From Canna indica (lineage: Eukaryota; Streptophyta; Magnoliopsida; Zingiberales; Cannaceae): a stretch of DNA of 64,000 nt. Of the stretch, positions 1 through 12,000 are shown in pieces; positions within the stretch are counted from its first letter, which is position 1; every line of letters begins with the position of its first letter. The notes under the pieces were generated by a model. The model saw nothing but the letters and a program-made list of their open reading frames with translations, did not search any database and was not told where the DNA came from. The stretch lies in contig CP136890.1 of assembly GCA_034359265.1 (NCBI GenBank), positions 77,835,501-77,899,500 of the forward strand. The letters are read 5' to 3'. Both the position numbers and the translations under genes were made by a program.

Positions 1-1530
1 TGGTGGAAATTGATTTAATTCTACAAGGATATGGCAAGAGTTTGGATGGTTTTCCTATAATGCCAAAATCATCTCGATCAACTCGATCATTTACAAACAT
101 TAATAATCGCTTAATTACTGAAGAGTCGCGTTACAATTGGATGAGATTGACAGATGAAAATCAAGAATAAGTTCAACATCTAACTTCATAACAGAGATAA
201 GTTTATGATAAAATATTGGATGTTGTTAAAAGAAAAAAAGGGAGGTATTTTTTTTGTCTTTTATGGTGGAACTGTAAACACATTTATTTGGAAATTCTTG
301 CATCTGCACTTCGGTCTGAAGGAAAAATTATTTTAACAATTGCGTCTAGTGGGATAACATCTTTACTATTACATGGTGGAAGAACAACGCATTCTCGATT
401 TTTGATCTCTCTTAATCTATATGAGGATTCTACTTCCAATATTAAACAATATACTCCGCTGGCTGATTTATTGATCAGAACAAGTTTAATTATTTGGGAC
501 GAAACTTGAATGATGAATATATATTATACAATTATATGTTTAATTTATATATTTATTAAATTTATTAAATACAAATCTAATAGTATGATTCTCTTAATTT
601 TAGATATTATTTTAAAGTGTTGGATAGAATATTGTGTGATGTTATACGTCTTAAGAATTCAAACAATAATGATCATCCTTTTGGAGATAAGACTGTAGTA
701 TTTGAGGGAGACCTCAAACAAATTTTACCTGTCATTTCGGGAAGCATACAAGATATTATCAATGTTGCACTTAATTCGTCTTACTTATGGGACGACTGTG
801 AAATTTTGAAGCTAATAAAAAATATGTGTCTTACTATAAATAACTTTGATGACAATACATATGATTTGAAAAGTTTTTCAGATTGAATATTATCGATCGG
901 TGACGAAAAGTTAGGTGATCCTAGTGATGGTTATGGGTAATCTGAATTCCAAATGATAACTTGATTTTGGATACAAGTTACCATATTGTTGCGATTATTT
1001 ATACAATTTATCCCGAGCTTATAACAAATGCTAATATTTGCAACAAAGAGCTATATTAGCTCCCACTCTGAATATGATTGAAACGACTATATAGTTCATG
1101 TAAATCAAAAAGAGTCTACGATATTTTTTAGCTATATTAGCACGTATTTATCATATTTTAAAGAATTTGTTGGATCTAATCCATATACCAGACTTCTTGA
1201 ACTGCATCAAATGTTATGGTGTTCCTAATCATTCTTTGACATTAAAAGTTAAGACTCTTATTAGTTTGCTAAAAAATATCGATCCATTTGTCGAATTATG
1301 TAATGAAACACGATTGGTGTTAACAAGACTTGAGAATTGCGTCCTTGAAGCTAAGATTATTTCTAAAACTAATTGCGGAGAAAAAGTATTCATTCCATGT
1401 ATGTCATTGACACCATCATATCCAAGACTACTAGTTAAATTTCAAATGATACAATTTCTTGTTATGATTTCTTATGCGATGACTATCAATAAAAGTCAAT
1501 GTAAATCACTAGAAATTTTGTTGACCTAGT
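1..1530 (+). pseudogene. Helitron PIF1-like helicase relic
   Basis: Translated pieces in shifting + frames match the C-terminal SF1 helicase half of plant Helitron Rep/Hel proteins. Position 1-170 has a VEIDL-x-GKSL-x-FP-MP stretch. Position 290-509 has GKIILTIASSGITSLLLHGG, then SRF and LIIWDE (Walker B-like). Position 620-880 has FGDKTVVFEGDLKQILPVI, then SSYLWDDC. Position 1300-1529 has RLVLTRLENCVLEAKIIS and SYAMTINKSQ near the end. Frames change and stops intervene, so no full protein can be made. The N-terminal part would lie left of the window. A Helitron 3' end (CTRR with hairpin) was not found. Family assignment is firm; the element is dead. Confidence 0.85.
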
Positions 1531-2054
1531 TTATATTTAAAAGAAAATAAAAATCACACTGTTGCAATCTAATATGCTTTTTATATTTAGCAAGAAGCTA
1601 AATGGTGAATCACAGGTAATTAAACTCCATAGCTACAATATCACCAAATATCTTGTATACTTAGTTTACATGATCAATCTACATAAAAGACATAATAACA
1701 TTAACCAACATTAATTGGACTAGAAAAATAATACCATGCAACATTTAATATATTTTCACAACTCTGATCTCTGAAGGTAATACTCCTTCGATCAATTGCA
1801 AGAATAATTGATGAAGGGACTTTCTTCTTAGCTGCAAATCAACATAACATGGTAAAAAAAATTAATCACCACAACTAAGTCAAAATAAAAATAAGTACAG
1901 ATGAAAGAATGAGGCATATTCAAGCATGATCTACCTACTTGTATGTCTCATTTCATATCGAGCATAAGAAGACTTGCATATGAAAATTGTTTTCAAACTC
2001 AAATATGCAATTGCAACCATAACTCCACCAAAAACAGATTCAAACAAAACTGTC
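1531..2054. other. AT-rich intergenic sequence, no supported gene
   Basis: Only short ORFs without recognisable motifs. It could be the 3' non-coding part of the decayed Helitron, but I see no terminal hairpin. Confidence 0.4.
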
Positions 2055-3893
2055 AGCAATTACCTTTGGGCAAATAATTGAAAGGAGTTCAATATCTGAT
2101 GCAGAAATGTCTTCCAGTCCAAATAGACTAGGCTGCTTCAATAATTCATCTATGAATTCCCATGTCAAATATTTTTTTTCTCACTTGGAAGAAAGCATAG
2201 AAAACATTTATGAATGAAAAAAATTTCAGTGCTCTCCTCAACCAAGAAGGGCAGACACAACTCTGCTCCACACCAATAATTCTGAATACTCTTCAAACAA
2301 CAAGAGATCACTTGAATCGGCATTAAACAAACAACATGCTGATTTGACAATACTTGGATCGTACTAGCGATTTGTTGGTCAAATAAATTCTGGACATCAA
2401 AACATAGAATCTCGCGGAGGCCTTCTCAATGGACGAGCACTGACTTCAATTGTTGTAGTCAGCTCCTTAGTTGCATCTTCCCTCTTTGAGTATCTAAAGA
2501 ACATCACTATTCAAAATTACTATGACCAAATGAGATATTGAGAGCCCATAATCAGGTTATGCACAAGCCTTCTTATCAGCATTTAACCATGCAGTGATCA
2601 AGATAGATAATACATTATAGAAATATTTAAAATTTCAATAAGTTTGCATTACAACCTACAAATCATTTCCTTTCCGTTCTCACGAGATTGTTTTCAAGAA
2701 TAAACTTATAAATTCTAAGCACATACACAAGGATCAAGGATCAAGGAAATATACATACAAGCAAATGTTAATTCACTGCAATTATATTCAAGAATGACCT
2801 AACTTTGATCAACTAATAACAGCAGTTAATCCAAAATCAAACATCTCTCCAATAAAAAATCTATAACACACCAAAAAGAGGATATTGAAGAAAAAAAAAA
2901 TTCCAAATCTTTTGGAGAACAATTTCATATGTTGTTGTTTTTCTCAAATTTAAATAGGCAAGCACTATGTTAAATATACACTACCAAATTAGATAATGAA
3001 TAAATGACTGAAGAACATTGGGAAAATGAATTGGAAAAGTAACAATCTAATGGTTTTTATGTTATTTAAAAAAGAAAATAAATTTTTAAGTATCAAGAAA
3101 TTATATGTAAACATATACACACTTATTACATTAATCTCCCCATCTAAATGATCAACATGTTGAAATAAAACAAAAACCAAATATCTAGATCTAAAATATT
3201 TAGATACTTAGGAACTCTAATTGAGAAGCAAGGATATGTAGATGGAATATTTTTAAAAAATAAGCAAAAATATAAGAGGTCATTCGACCCAACAAAGATT
3301 AGAAACACAAAAGATTAGCAAAAGCAATAATATCTCGAAATTTCCTACAGCACCGAAGCACAAGATCCACATATCAACACGGAACCCAACAAAAGCCAAC
3401 CATGGAGGGCACGAATAGAAGGATTCCCATGGCCTGCAGAAACCCCGCTGAATGGAAAATCTTAATTATAGTATTTATGCAAATAGTGTAACAGGACAAC
3501 TGCATAAATGTGCGACTCTAGCTTATAAAGTGGAGAATTTTGAGAATAGTTGCTGACTAAATCCTACAAAAAAGGATAAAATCTAAATTAGTCACAATGA
3601 CAACTAATATGTGTTTGCAAATGTCTAAAGAACCAAGAAAAATTTCAAATGTGAACAAAGACATTTACCAAATAATCCAAGCGACTAGAGGTCCTCCCAA
3701 AAGCCTTCCATCTTTCAATAGAAGCAACCATCACTCGAGCAGCCAAAACTATGTCAGGTGGTAAAACAAAAGACCAATGTACACCTCCACATTCATGTAG
3801 ATGTTGAGGAATGTGTTTAGTTGATATCTCTGACCGAGGAGTTCTAACATGATTTACAAAGAGAACATGCAGAACATGTTTCAGAGTAAAATT
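2055..3893 (-). pseudogene. Exon-like blocks of an unidentified host gene
   Basis: Three stretches on the minus strand look coding. Block A (about 3893-3669) encodes 70-odd residues including KHIPQHLHECGGVHW and VLAARVMVASIERWKAFGR, and ends at a good donor (TTTG|GTAAAT). Block B (about 2495-2230) starts after TTCTTTAG, encodes EVSARPLRRPPRDSM and then SSDLLLFEEYSELLVWSRVV, but is crossed by stops near 2395-2350 and needs frame changes. Block C (about 2160-2055) encodes DELLKQPSLFGLEDISASD and ends at CCAAAG|GTAATT. Residue composition and splice-like borders suggest host exons. The frame breaks suggest a pseudogene, or fragments captured by the adjacent Helitron. I do not recognise the family. 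A translated search would decide. Confidence 0.45.
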
Positions 3894-5219
3894 ATATTGT
3901 AATAATAATTAAAACACCCTTCAGGCCAGAGATGAACCGAAGTGAAGCCCTAGATTTAGATCTGAGCTATATGACGCCGACGAGAAGAGGGGAGGGATGT
4001 CGAAGAAGAAGAGGAATCAAGCTGTGGATCTTGAGCAGGAGAAAGAGAAAAGGAAGGAAAAAGAAGGATCTGAGCGGGGATTCGAAGAACTCGTAGGGAT
4101 CTGCTTCAACTACTATAAATTAAACCAACTATAAATTAAAGCTTACCTACGATGTCGTGCTTGAGCACCCTTTGATCCAATCGAATCCGCGGTTGCGATG
4201 GCGTACGAGACAATCCATCTCGAGACCACCCCTCTCCCTTCGCCTTCTCCGGCGTGGACTCTCGGCGAGCGGGAGAGATGAGGAGAGGAGAAAGGGCTGG
4301 AGCAGCGGCGGCGATCAGCAGGTTGAGGGTTTTGTCGCTTGAGGAAAAGAAGGGATTGGAGTGTACAGACGCTCGGGTTGAGGGTTTTGTCGAGTGAGGG
4401 GAGTTTTATCGAGTGAGCAGGGCTTTTTGTTGTCGATGGGCGAAAAAAAAAGGAGGAATTTATCCTGTGCTCTGAAATTTTAGTCATTTAACTACAGCAT
4501 TTCGTTAAAATGCTATTGTTAAATGTTATAGAAAGCCATAAATATTACAGTGAACCAAAATATATCAGAAATAATTATCGTAATTAGACATAATTAGTGT
4601 CTAGTTGCAGACAATCATTATTTAATTAAGGGAAAATTAATGAAAATATTCTGAACTATTGAGTTTTTAACAAATCTATCTCATACTTTTTTTTATAACA
4701 AATTTATACTTGAACTTTTATCTTTGTATCAATTGTATACTCATGTTAGTTAGGTGTTAAAATAACTGTTATATGCTGACGTAAACTGCACAGTTAACAA
4801 ATTTGCCTCGACATTTGATTTTTTACTAGGAAATATTAACAAACAGTATTGGTTAACTTCTTCAAAGTTATTAAGATTTCAGTAAATTTTTACTTTATGG
4901 GAGACGACAAAGTTCATTAAGTGACCTAATGGTACCAAATATATCTAACCATTACTTGTATTTTATCGTAACGAGCATTATTTGCTTAACATTTATTTTT
5001 ATGCTTAACATTTCAGTAATAATTTTATAGTAACGTGATATATTTAAATAAAATATTGTTTACAATTTTTAAATCAAAACATTAATTTCATACTAATTTA
5101 TTTAATTATTTATTATTATTTTATTAAAATCATATTTATATATATATTTGTGTAATGCACGTGTTCTCGACTAGTATAATATATAAGATAATATATAAGA
5201 TATAAGATTTCAATCATTC
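3894..5219. other. GC-rich CpG patch and AT-rich spacer
   Basis: 3,940-4,470 is locally GC-rich with GAGAAG tracts and looks like the 5' end of a gene. On the + strand a 45-codon ORF starts at 3997 (MSKKKRNQAVDLEQEKEK) and stops at 4134. On the minus strand TCGTAG|GTAAGC near 4146 resembles a 5' UTR splice donor. Either could be a leader exon, and the minus one could belong to the blocks at 2055-3893. Neither is supported well enough to call. 4,490-5,219 is AT-rich with nothing recognised. Confidence 0.3.
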
Positions 5220-5680
5220 TTTACTCCCGAAATATCAATGTCTGTTTCTTATTTATTAAATGTGTGAACTCGAAATGCATATAATGTTGGGATGTGTGAC
5301 GACTGATCTGCTCAAATCTTCTTATGTTGCGCTACGCAAATTTTTTGGGTCCTTTGGGCTGTGGGCCTATGTCGCCCTATATAAACTCACATATAATATT
5401 TGTCTTGTATCTAAGAAAATTCTAATAGTGAAAACTTCTAATGCGATCGTAGAAATAAACAATTTCGCCGAACCACGTAAATTTTGTGTGTTCTTATGTG
5501 TTTCATTTTCTTCGTGTTTTTTTGTCAATTGTGTTAGATCTATTCCCACCAAATAATATTTGTTTTGAAGATATAATGAGAGAAGGGCTAAGTAGAACAT
5601 TCGATGTGATTGCCAATAAAGACAAGGCATATGTTTCTGCACCATGCAATATCAACTAGTTAAAAGTAAATATTAATTTA
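5220..5680 (+). repeat. Possible copia LTR fragment
   Basis: Contains a TATATAAAC box near 5378, followed by CCGAACCACGTAAATTTTGT and a run of TG/TTC-rich sequence. This arrangement is common in plant Tork-type copia LTRs. No matching second copy, PBS or TSD is visible, so it is at best a truncated or solo LTR. Confidence 0.35.
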
Positions 5681-6022
5681 ATGAATTGCTGAAGGTTGCA
5701 AGACAAAATTACAAAATACCGGCAGCCATTATCCTCGAATGTTCAATAAGTACATGACTAGCTGAAATATAAAATATTTGAAAAGACTTGGGTATTACGC
5801 TAACAAAACAGGATCTGAAGACATCCGGTGTTTGCAGGCTAAATCAGCCTGGTTCAATTTAGTAATTGTTCTTTCAATAGCCAAAAAAAGAATAACAAAT
5901 GATTGCATAGCAGATCAAGCACTCTAAATAATAAGAATGGCAACTTGTGATTTCTTTGGCATTTGAATACAAAAAAAAGCCACCAGTCCAAGCCAACAGC
6001 AATGGCAAAGACAATAGGCATG
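5681..6022 (-). other. Likely 3' UTR/downstream region of TRAPPC11
   Basis: Non-coding sequence directly downstream of the TRAPPC11 stop codon (6025-6023 on the minus strand). It is AT-rich. No clear single polyadenylation signal can be chosen by eye. Confidence 0.45.
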
Positions 6023-9000
6023 TCACCCAGCTAAAATGGTTTCTTTCTTGCTCTCTCCAATGATAAACTCTGGTTCACTAGGATAAACAAAGATGGTTTC
6101 GGCTGCAACTGATGGATTCAGTGCAGCTGAGTACCTCATGGAAGTGATTGTTGCCTGTGGCAGCTGTTGTGCGCCTGAACACAATGGAACGAGCTTGTAA
6201 CTTAATACATACTCAGTTTTTGGAAGGACGAATCCCACATTATCATGAGGTCCAGAAAATACAAAGCTTTGGGAATCTCCAAGTGAATACTTGATTTCCT
6301 GGAGCAAGTTGCTATGGTTCCGTACCCTTATGTAGAACAAGAAAGGAACTCCTAGAATGGCATGATGAGGACACTCTAAACTCACAACTAATGGTGGTTG
6401 CTCGACGTTCACATCAGGTAACTTATGTTCTGTAACAATACCAGAATCATCAACATCACCAAGTTTCACGTCTCTCTTCCAATTCAAACAAACTGAACCA
6501 ACCTCAAGATCTGGAGAGTTAACCTTTGGTGTGACAGAAAAAACCCCTTTGAATTCTGCTCCTGGAACAAGAAGGGTATCATTGGCAGGAATTCCAGCAA
6601 CATGCTGTACGGAGCATACTCTACTGTCCTCATCACCATTGTTTCTAATAGACATGGATATCATTCGCAATGGAACATCACAGCAGTTTTGAGCAGTCAC
6701 TATAAGGATGCTTGTATCGTCTAGAGCAAGAGAGACCCTTTGGTCAGCACCAGGCAATGATTTGACTTTAGAGAGCAACAGCGGTTCTTGTCGAAATGGC
6801 ATCATAAAGGAGTGGCTTATGCTGATTGGTATCTTGCCTTCGATTTGCAAGCTTCTATGGACATTAACTCTCTGTGAAGTAGCTTCTGTGGAGTCTGGAG
6901 AGTAACCAAGTGAGGCATAGAGCATAACAGACTTGGGTCTGTGCCATTTGATTGCTAATCTGCAGGACCATGTCTCACCGATTCTGAGAACTGGGACGGA
7001 GACCACTCCAAAAGACTGCTGGATTTTCTTAATGTTGTCAAAATGGTCTTTAGATTCATCTTCATCACCTATCCCTGAAATGCTGAGAAGCTCAACATGA
7101 TGATTGCCTGACAAAATAGATTCTGATTCTCTTGGACTCATCAATAGGCCACCTCCTCTTGCATCCACAAGATTGATTTTCAGCTCGCCACAATATACTT
7201 CATGTCCCTTGGGTACAACTGTGAGAGGAACCACAAAACTTTCTCCAACTAATGCAGAACTAGGAGCATTTAAAATAAGATCAACTTGAGGTTCTGGCTC
7301 CTCGACCTGGATAACCTTGACTCCAGAAAATGCAAGTCCAGGGTCCTTTGTTGGGAAAGTCTCCACTCGGCCCTCAAATTTCCAGAATGGCAAATCTTCC
7401 ATTGATGCCGGACTTTCAGTTTGGCAACAAATCATGAAAGATTTGCCTACTCTAGCAGTCACTGACAAGCACTCAAGTTTTCCACTCTGATCTGCATTAA
7501 ATGAATGAAAATGAAAATAATTAGCACTTTTCAGCAGAGAATTGGAGTAAGTGCTAGTGACAATAAGGTGGTAGATACTTGGTACTGGTCCATCAGTTAT
7601 GAACTAGTGACCATTAACCAACAAAATGAGTTTTGAGTTTATCATATCAAACTATGAAAATTAACTGATTCAAAGACAAGCACCATAAGTTTGGTACTGG
7701 TCCATCAGTCCATCAGTTGCTGTACCTTGGAGATGTCTAATCTAAGCTATCATTTGGTGTCAAAAAAAAGCCCCATAACTTCAATGACAAAACTAAACAC
7801 TTTGTGAAATGAAAAAAAATTGCCAAATAGCCTCAACTTTTCAGATAGAAACAAAGACAACTGCACAAGAAATTACAAGCCTACCTGATTTAACTTCATA
7901 CGTCAACCGCAGCCACCTGTTTGTAGGCAATATAAGTGATGGAGCAGTTTCTACACGGGCATGTTGGTCGTCCTTTGTTGTGGAATAGTCTTTAATCGAA
8001 TTGACGATTATGAAGTTGCATTTAGGTTGATTGAACTCAATATCCAACTGATCAACCTCAACCGAACAGGGTAGTTGTGATAGAAGTGACAAAGTAATCA
8101 TGGTAGGTGCACCTGGCTTAACAGATTGATCATGGAATGCCACAGATGCAAGCAATACCATTCTTAGAGGACTTACAACATCAACATCAACACGAACAGG
8201 ATGCTCTTTTATCAAAATGAGACTGGTACCTCCATCTGTTTGCAATGACATATCATCCCCTCTTAGAAATCTGAAAACTTCATTCTGTACAGCTTCCCTT
8301 CTTGAAAGAGAAGGTAGACCTGCAGGGCCATACTCCTTTTTGCTATTAGGGGTTTCTATTTTACCTTCAGAAAATATTGGCAAAGAAGCCATTTCAAGAG
8401 AATATTCAATGAAATCTTTTGCTGAGCCAAGCCTGCGAGAGCATTCTTGCAAATATCCCAAGCTTTCCCATACCAAAGTAACCCAACCTTCTTGCCGATA
8501 AAGACTACAAACACTATCAAAAAGTTGCTTCGCCTCACCAAAGTCCTCTGCAATAAAATATTCTTTAGCCATTCTATTACTACAGTAACATGCTAATCTA
8601 GGAGCTTTTAAGCTGTTAAATGATTCATAAGCTTTTCTGAACAGGGCAATGATCTCATATGAATCTTGAAATCTTTGAGCTTCTGAAATGGCATAATTTA
8701 TGTACTCTGCATCAGAAAGACTGCAAAAATTTATTAGTCAGTGTCAGGAGAAACTAGTATCAACTGGGGACTTGCAACAAACTTACGGTAGTACTTCAAT
8801 TGTATCTCCTTGCTCAAATAAACGGGCAGATTGACCAATAAATACTGAAGGCAGCACAGATTCTGGAACCTTGCCAAGTGAATTGGCAAATTCAGAATCT
8901 GTCATAGATAGAGAGCTATCAAGACAATATCTCTTCTCCCTCAAATAACTTGCTGCCAACTTTTATGAGAAAAGCACCAGTATTAGAAAAGAGAAGAAAA

Positions 9001-12000
9001 AAAAAAATTATTTCGTGAGATTTCAATTCACTTTGTGGAAGTACCTGATAGTAATAAGCTGGTTGAACTTCCCACTCGGTCAAAGGACTCTCTGGTGTGC
9101 CGAAGCGAGAAGTAATATTGCTTGGAATAAATGCTGAGCTTGTCTCCAATAGTTCTGCAAAAACTAAGGATTGTCTGCTCAACCAATCCCAATGAAGAAA
9201 AGAAGTTTCTGGTGAGCCCACGTCTTGCTTGTAGCTCGCAAAGTGCTTATTGACCCAAGCAATTGCTTCTACAACTTTTCCACCATGAAGTAATAAGGTT
9301 GATATCTTGAAATACAATTGTTCAGCAACAGCTTTTATCTCCACCAGGCGTTGAACTGGTGGCAACCTGGTAGAGGTTGCAATCATCTGAATTTTTGAGC
9401 ATAAACAAAAAACAATAAGACCAATAAAACAAAATATACTCTCTTATAAATATTAGCCCTTACTTTGGTTTCCAAGTTGTTGAGTAGAGCCCAAAAGTTA
9501 TTTCATTAATAAGAAAAGGGGCCTATATATAGGCCTAGAACAGAATATACTACCCCAGAGGAATAACCTAAGTTAACATGTACTACCATACACAAATACC
9601 TATAACTATATCATTTAACACAAATAGGCCTAGAACAGAATATGCTACCCCAAAGGAATAACCTAAGCTAACATGTACTACCATACACAAATACCTATAA
9701 CTATATCATTTAACACTCCCCCTCAAGCTGGTGCATAAATGTCAATCATGCCCAGCTTGTCACAAAGGAGTTTAGAAAAAGAAATACTTAAAGGCTTAGT
9801 GAAAAAGTCGATCCGTTGAGAGGTTGCGAGGAGCAACGAGATCCGGTGAGAGGACACAATATCACGTAGTCGAGATGAACCCTAAAAAAGGAGCCACTAC
9901 CTAGAGACAATGTTTTGATGTCGTCGAGAAGAACCCTAAAAGGGGCAGCCCAGCAGGAGAGGTTGGGTGAGAAGGAGCCACTGCCTAGAGACAGTGTTTT
10001 GATGTTGTCGAAGTCCACTTTGAACGAGGACAGCATGTAACCTGATGTCAAGGATCGCAGGAGCCGCCTGGAAATCACATGCGGGAGAGAGAACATGCAG
10101 TGGAGACCCGCCGGAGCTTGATGAGAGGGACGTCGGGTTGAAGAGGAGGGCTCAGATGCCTACCCAAGCAGTCTCATGGACTGGAGGAGAAGGGCAGGTG
10201 TCCGTCTGGATGAGGAAGAGCACAGTAAACCTTAGGAGAAGGGGATTAGCCATTCCACGGGGAGAGAGAGGCGAAGCCGTAGGCGGACAGGAGGAGCTAG
10301 AGAAGTAGGGAAGCCTGCCGGAGAAGAGATGACTGCCGGAAAAGGAGTGCCGTCGGAGAAGAGGGGGCTGGCAGGGGCAGTCCGGTAGGAGGCGGTAGAG
10401 AGGAAGCCCGCCGGAGTTGCAGAGAGGTCTGAGAAGAGGGGACTGCCAAGAGCAGTCCGGTAGGAGGCTATGTGAGGCTGTGTGCTGAGAGGAAGCTCGT
10501 CGGAGTCAGCCTAAGAAGATCCGCATGAATAGGTGGGTGGATGGAGGTGAGTCCCGCTGGGAGGTCGGCTAGATCTAGTGGGGGAACCAGTCCGCCTGTA
10601 GCAGGCGAACACAGAGATCATTCCGTCTGCGGCAGGCGGATTCAAGAAGTAGTCCGCCTGCTGCAGGCGGACTCAAGGAGCAGAGGTTCGCTAGATCTGA
10701 TGGGCCGGCGGACAGAGAAGGTGGAGGAGGCTGAGATCTTCCCTTTGGACGAGTTTGCCGGAACCCTAGCCGCCACTGAAACTCAGGTGGAGGGGTTGAA
10801 AACCCTAAGCTATGATACCATGTTGAGTAGAGCCCAAAAGTTATTTCATTAATAAGAAAAGAGGCCTATGTAGGCGTAGAACAGAATATGCTCCCCAGAG
10901 GAATAATCAAGTTAACATGTACTACCATACACAAATACCTATAACTATATCACTTAACACAAGTTATTTCAGCTCTTTCTACAAATATATGAATAATCAA
11001 TAATGTGAATCTAAGTTGCTGATCAACAAGGATGAAATAAGATTGTTCCATTTTTCAGAGAATCAAACTAAAATAGGTAATATAATAGTTGCTCCCAGGA
11101 TTGCAAAAGCCGAAGCCTGCATAAAAAACCAAGACATATCTAATCCAAGAATTTATGACTTCTCTACAGCCCTATAAGATAGTCATATTGCTTGGCTAAG
11201 ATGATTTTTTTGCAATAACTGGCGTTAACCATGACCCATTACATCGTGACATGGTATAGATCATAGACGTGTACCATTTTATAGCACGTTTCTGCTTAAA
11301 TTTGAATGTGTAGGAAAAGGAACAAGCACATTCCACCAGGTGCTTATCAGAGACTGATACTTTCAATGTGCTCAGTTACTTTTTAATCTGAAGTCAGATC
11401 TAACTACTTTTAACGCCAAGCCATCCTCTCTTATCCAACTACTTTTAACATTTGAAAAAATGAAGTTATACTTTCTGCAGCAGATCCTTGCACATAACTG
11501 ATCTATATGAATAACAATAAATACAGAGTTAATACACAAGCATTATGTCATGTCAGACAAACAATGAAGTATAGTCAGCTTACCTCATGTAAAGCACGGT
11601 AGGCTTCTTCGTAGAACCTTAGTGCTTCTGCCCAATCTCTTCTAAATTCAGCATAAACTGCAACCTGAATTTCAAGCCCAAATAAAAGAGTCAAGCAAAA
11701 CAATATCTGGAGATAGAAAAGAAAGCATTCCATATGGTAACCTGGCAGAACAAACGTAAGAACTCAACATAAATTTGCACTCATTTATGTAAGTTGTATC
11801 TTTGAGCTCACGTACATCAGCAAGTTGATAAATGCATTACACATTATGCAGCCAAGGATTGTCTTAGAGGCAATAAGAACATACTTTGTTATACTTATGT
11901 AGCACTGTATGCATTATGTAGAGACAATAGTATCCGCCAATAATTTAATTAGTTGCCACTAAAATATAATTTATCTGATTAATCCCTTAGATAAGCTGCA

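Larger units (their letters stand above)
9478..10959 (-). mobile_element. TRIM-like non-autonomous LTR retrotransposon in TRAPPC11 intron 5
   Basis: Complete element with 5-bp TSD CAAGT (9473-9477 and 10960-10964). The plus-strand left LTR is 9478-9715 and the right LTR 10821-10959; both read TGTTGAG...TTAACA. On the minus strand the right copy is the 5' LTR. It is followed by a PBS at 10820-10803 (TGGTATCATAGC, close to the initiator-Met tRNA type TGGTATCAGAGC). The polypurine tract TTGAGGGGGAG adjoins the left LTR. The 1.1-kb interior is GC-rich, has no recognisable gag or pol and includes the near-palindrome CCGCCTGCTGCAGGCGG near 10,650. Total size 1482 bp and 139-bp LTR fit TRIM elements. 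Confidence 0.9.

Noticed and set aside
4143..4487. 114-codon minus-strand ORF
   Set aside because: Low-complexity Arg/Ser/Pro sequence in a CpG-rich patch; more likely a 5' UTR or chance frame.
10045..10852. Two + strand ORFs of 87 and 103 codons in the TRIM-like element
   Set aside because: Compositionally biased (Gly/Arg/Glu), no motif, and opposite to the element's own orientation.
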